From Chromera velia (taxonomy: Eukaryota > Sar > Chromeraceae): a stretch of 36,186 nucleotides of DNA. Shown here piece by piece: positions 33,001 to 36,186 of this stretch. The notes under the pieces are model-generated. The model was not told the DNA's origin. It made no database searches and was given only the letters and a program-made list of their open reading frames with translations. Within the stretch, counting starts at the first letter, position 1; every line of letters starts with the position of its first letter. The position numbers and the translations under genes were made by a program. The stretch lies in the NCBI GenBank assembly GCA_018398765.1, contig JAHBMJ010001083.1, positions 1-36,186 of the forward strand, read 5' to 3'.

Positions 33001-33798
33001 AGCGATTCGTGACTTCCTCCACCGTATTGCGCTCCTCGACCAACTTCTTCTGTGCCAAAAGAAGCTCTTTCTCGGCCTGCAGAAGATGAGTCTTCATCTC
33101 CATGGTCTTCTTGTGCTCCTCACTACATCTTGACTCCAACTGACTGCACGTTCTTTGGAGGTGTGACAGCTGCAGCTTTGTGCCACAGGCTTCCGCCTCC
33201 AGATCTCCTCGAACTCTGACCAGACTGTTGACTTCATCTCTCAGTTGCGCGTTCGCGTTCTGGAGAGACTGCTTCTCGTCATATGCCTGTCGGTGAGCCG
33301 CTCTCTGTCCGTCTGCCTGCCCACTGAGGCGTGTCGTCAAGGATTCCAGTTTTGCTTCTGCAACCTTTCGGGCTTCCTCTTCTAGCTTGAATCGTGTCAC
33401 AAGTGCTGCAAACATAAAAGAAAACATGAGCAAGTAAATGTGCAACGATATAGACAACGAACACTCAACATTCATCCAATTTCGAGTCCATGTACGAATA
33501 CATACACATACATACAGGATGGACCCATATATATATATATATATATATATACATACAGGCACGGCAGAGTACAGACCAAAATCCTGTGAGAAGTGATTAA
33601 GCAGGATCTTTGAGCAACTGTTCTCCACAGAGGAACGTCTAAATGCATATAAACATGTACAGGCATACCTGAAAATTTGTCGCAGACGTATCGGAGCTCT
33701 TCGGCTTGTTGCACTTTCATTTCATCTTCCCGTCCAATTAAGCAAAGCTCCTTCTCCCTCTCCTTCCTTGGCGACTTCTGTTGGCGTAAGACCGACAT
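27645..33798 (-). CDS. Long coiled-coil protein with a proline/serine-rich C-terminal region
   Basis: Eleven minus-strand exons join in phase: 33669-33798, 32951-33405, 32539-32618, 32189-32288, 31519-31629, 31254-31339, 30800-30872, 30155-30367, 29634-29716, 29247-29358 and 27645-28787, giving 861 residues and TGA. Residues 1 to about 481 are almost continuous heptad-like helix rich in Glu, Lys, Gln and Ala (for example EEEARKVAEAKLESLTTRL and EKQLLRERLEVFVEKDKQRE). Residues 482-861 are disordered, Pro/Ser/Thr/Gly-rich, with RSPSPRSRRNLRF. The architecture fits a cytoskeletal, basal-body, Golgi or conoid-type scaffold; the sequence does not decide which. No catalytic motif. Introns carry GT/CA or TA microsatellites. 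No in-frame TAG occurs in 861 codons. The start context is cacaATGT. Confidence 0.85.
28796..28837. repeat. (CA)n microsatellite at a splice acceptor of the coiled-coil gene
   Basis: On the transcribed (minus) strand this is (GT)n ending a few bases before the acceptor gatttcag of the last exon. Confidence 0.9.
29917..30080. repeat. (CA)n-(GA)n-(G)n tract in an intron of the coiled-coil gene
   Basis: About 160 bp of CA repeat with interruptions, then GA repeat, then about 14 G. On the minus strand it is a C-run, (TC)n and (TG)n between exons 30155-30367 and 29634-29716. Confidence 0.95.
31215..31242. repeat. (GT)n microsatellite just after a splice donor of the coiled-coil gene
   Basis: On the minus strand it reads (CA)n and begins about 11 bp inside the intron after donor GTGAGT at 31253. 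Confidence 0.9.
33527..33551. repeat. (TA)n tract in intron 1 of the coiled-coil gene
   Basis: Uninterrupted TA dinucleotides, about 12 units. Confidence 0.9.
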
Positions 33799-34461
33799 TG
33801 TGAGCGAGCCAAGGAGTATGAGGATGAAGAATTGTATATGTGGACGCTTCGGACCGCGAAAGCCCGAATGGAGTCGTCCAACTCAATCAGGGAAATTAAG
33901 TTTGGTGTTGTTCTCCACCGTTTGTGTAAAGCAAGGGTCGAATTGTGGGGGCCTTCTTCAGACTTTTCTATTGTGCCGAAACGTCTTTGTTCAAGTTTCT
34001 GAGATGCTCCAAAAGGAAACTTCCTTCTGATCACAGGCGGTTTTCTTTGCAGGCTTGTAAATGTGTACAAATTGAAGCTGTGTCAAAAAGTGTATATATA
34101 TATATATATATATATGCTACGTACCCTATATATATATATATATATATATATGCGTGGCAGCGATCGAGCGCGCGCGATGCGCCCGGCCTGCATGCGTCTG
34201 ACACCGCGTACACAAACGCACTGACAATTTTGTCAATTTCGCTCGCGCGCCTGAAAGTCTTTCGCTCGCAACACAACAACACTTCTCTTGGCATCGCGCG
34301 GTCTGTTGCACAAAAAATTCTGAGTATAGCCAGCAACGGTTCACTTAATTGCTGCCACATGAGTTGAAACTTGAAAGTTACGGCCTGCAGCAGCTTGCTC
34401 GCCAGTCACAGAACTGAACATACCGTAAAATCTGTCCCAATCTTAAGCTAAACAGACGAAG
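33799..34461. promoter_or_regulatory. Divergent region between the coiled-coil and esterase genes
   Basis: It separates two divergent starts. Two (TA)n blocks (34093-34115 and 34126-34151) flank a short GC-containing spacer (gctacgtaccc), followed by a CG-rich stretch with CCTGCATGCG (34186-34195). TATA-like and TGCATG elements are thus available, but no start site can be fixed from sequence. Confidence 0.4.
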
Positions 34462-35274
34462 ATGATCATGAGCTTCTTGTTGGATTACCTGAACCCCTTT
34501 GCTTCTTTCTCCACGAGGGGGCAACTGTTGCACGAAAAAACCAAGTCCGGCTTGTGTTTCTGTGTGTATCTCCCCGAGAACTACAGCGCAGAGAAGAAGT
34601 ATCCTGTACTCTACCACCTGCATGGGGCGGGAGAGCCATACTTTTGCATGAAACGCGAGGTTTTGTGGACGGCAGAGAAGATGGAAGATGCTGGCAAAGA
34701 GATGATTATTGTTGCACCTTGGGACAGTACCAGGTTCAGCATGTGGGTGAATGGAAAGTCGACGCAGGTCCACTCTCTTTTCTTTGAAGAGCTTGTGCCT
34801 CAGATTGAAAGCGTCTACTCAGTAGTGAAGCATTCGTCCCACCGGTGGATCCAGGGTTTTTCAATGGGAGGGTTTGGGGCTGCTGTGTACGGCTTCAAAC
34901 ACCCGGGGTTCTTTTCCAAAATAGTTCTGTGGGACGCCGCTCTTCATAATTGGGAAACGTTGACTGCGTCGAGGAATTTCATTGCTCAGGGACAATTCGA
35001 ACACGATGAGGAAAAGTTTAGAGAATGGGATCCGTGGGAGGCAGCGCGAGAGGTGAAGGAGAAAGGGCTCATCAGCGGTCTACCTCTTCTCATGTTTTCA
35101 GGTAGTATGACGGCAACTCGCGACTTTGCTCAGCGGTTCGACCAACACTTAACGGACCTGAGGGCTGAGCACACATACGTGAAGACCGATATACCACACA
35201 CATTGAAGCAGTTTGTGATGGGGCATGGTCAGATGGTGGTAGAGTTCCTTACGAAAGACATTGAATTGAATTGA
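34462..35274 (+). CDS. Single-exon esterase of the alpha/beta-hydrolase fold (esterase D / PF00756 type)
   Basis: 270 residues, no intron, ending TGA. YPVLYHLHGAGE (48-58) supplies the oxyanion-hole HG. The nucleophile elbow is GFSMGGFGA, with Ser134. A likely acid is Asp221 in MTATRDF, and the catalytic His is His255 in MGHGQMV. This order and spacing fit the putative-esterase family that includes S-formylglutathione hydrolase and bacterial feruloyl or antigen-85-like esterases; the substrate is not predictable. Start choice: ATG at 34462 or the in-frame ATG at 34468. A short hydrophobic N-terminus (FLLDYLNPFASF) is not a clear signal peptide, so a cytosolic location is inferred. The stop lies inside a TTGAA pentamer repeat. 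Confidence 0.88.
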   Translation: MIMSFLLDYLNPFASFSTRGQLLHEKTKSGLCFCVYLPENYSAEKKYPVLYHLHGAGEPYFCMKREVLWTAEKMEDAGKEMIIVAPWDSTRFSMWVNGKSTQVHSLFFEELVPQIESVYSVVKHSSHRWIQGFSMGGFGAAVYGFKHPGFFSKIVLWDAALHNWETLTASRNFIAQGQFEHDEEKFREWDPWEAAREVKEKGLISGLPLLMFSGSMTATRDFAQRFDQHLTDLRAEHTYVKTDIPHTLKQFVMGHGQMVVEFLTKDIELN

Positions 35275-35590
35275 ATTGAATTGGGTTCGGGGTGCATCAT
35301 GTGCGTGGGTACGTCTGTCTAGACCAGCCCCCCCTACACATGCATGACATGCCAGAGGGAAAGCAATACGCGAATCAGAGCTCAGACACACGCCCGCAAA
35401 TGGAGGAAGAAGATCAGGATGGAGGGAAAAAAGAAGGGCACACTACTGGGGAAAATTCACATTTTTGACTGTCGGATGATTCCATAAACTATGGGACGTA
35501 TGTGACATTAACTTAGTGTCAGTGAGTTCTCGGTGACCCAGCACGAACGTACACACGTACACATTCGATCAGCAATGCCCAGAGCAGAAA
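35275..35590. other. 3' flank of the esterase gene
   Basis: No gene, RNA or repeat seen apart from the trailing TTGAA repeat. Confidence 0.4.
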
Positions 35591-36053
35591 TAGCTATAAT
35601 ACGGTATCAATTGGCACTGTCAGGCTGACCTGTCACTCAGCATGGATTTAATGAACGCTCTCCTTCCTTCCTTCCTTCCTTCCTTCCTTCTTTCGTTCCT
35701 TCTTGCCTCCCTTCCTTCGATCCATACCCTTTTCCTTCCCTTTTTCCTTCCTTCCTTCCTTCCTTCCTTCCTTCCTTCTTTCCTTCCTTCCTTCCTTCCT
35801 TCTTTCCTTCCTTCCTTCATTCCTTCCTTCCTTCCTTCCTTCCTTCTTTCGTTCCTTCTTGCCTCCCTTCCTTCGATCCATACCATTTTCCTTCCCTTTT
35901 TCCTTCCTTCCTTCCTTCCTTCCTTCCTTCCTTCTTTCCTTCCTTCCTTCCTTCATTCCTTCCTTCCTTCCTTCCTTCCAATAGCTATAATACGGTATCA
36001 ATTGGCACTGTCAGGCTGACCTGTCACTCAGCATGGATTTAATGAACGCTCTC
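35591..36053. repeat. 391-bp direct duplication including CCTT repeats
   Basis: The block starting TAGCTATAATACGGTATCAA at 35591 and running into CCTT repeats recurs at 35982 after 391 bp, apparently identical for at least 70 bp. Inside the first unit, a segment with TTGCCTCCCTTCCTTCGATC is itself repeated about 157 bp apart (about 35703 and 35860). The long open frames here are translations of (CCTT)n. Confidence 0.92.
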
Positions 36054-36186
36054 CTTCCTTCCTTCCTTCCTTCCTTCCTTCCTTCTTTCGTTCCTAGCTT
36101 CATTCATTTATCCATCCATCCATCCATCCACCCACCTACCCACCCATTCATCCATCCATTCATTCATTCATTCATTCATTCATTCA
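36054..36186. repeat. CCTT, CCAT and CATT tetranucleotide repeats at the window end
   Basis: CCTT units change to (CCAT)n, (CCCA)n and (CATT)n, running off the window. Confidence 0.95.

Noticed and set aside
35620-36019. Long frames on both strands
   Set aside because: Translations of (CCTT)n repeats.

Overview
The window looks like nuclear DNA of a photosynthetic alveolate, most likely a chromerid such as Chromera. This is inferred from gene style, not from a database match. The evidence is intron-rich genes with GT-AG introns, many TGCATGC(A) motifs as in apicomplexan relatives, long (CA)n, (GAAA)n and (CCTT)n tracts, AT-rich islands of small inverted-repeat transposons, and one protein with a three-part leader typical of a secondary red plastid.

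Layout. 1-2712: 5'-incomplete multi-pass membrane protein (+). 2713-5940: AT-rich, gene-free, with a nested pair of inverted-repeat elements and a hAT-like MITE. 5950-6345: GAAA repeats. 7097-7966: ankyrin-like protein (-). 8455-11756: six-exon histidine-phosphatase-fold protein (+), with a tRNA-Gln(CUG) gene in its first intron. 11757-15868: AT-rich, with a second hAT-like MITE and a dispersed repeat. 15869-16622: methyltransferase (-). 17611-18165 (-) and 18180-19766 (+): a very close divergent pair, an AT-hook protein and an uncharacterised protein. 19767-22991: gene-poor, with a long hairpin and a CCATAGG cluster. 22992-25533: HORMA-domain (Hop1/HORMAD-like) meiotic protein (+). 25534-27644: AT-rich with a 1-kb inverted-repeat element. 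27645-33798: eleven-exon coiled-coil protein (-). 34462-35274: single-exon esterase (+). 35591-36186: duplicated segment and tetranucleotide repeats.

Three observations stand out. (1) Several otherwise continuous reading frames are interrupted only by TAG, with coding-like sequence in the same frame on both sides, while every gene with a firm 3' end stops at TGA. UAG may be read as an amino acid, or be read through. (2) About 18 of 28 inferred splice donors begin GTC (mostly GTCAGT) instead of GTA or GTG. (3) The plastid protein has the histidine-phosphatase fold but its catalytic RHG motif is replaced by Asn-Ser-Cys, and it carries a twin-arginine lumen signal. The genes do not form one pathway; they are unrelated neighbours. 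All exon models were made by hand from reading frames, splice signals and phase agreement.
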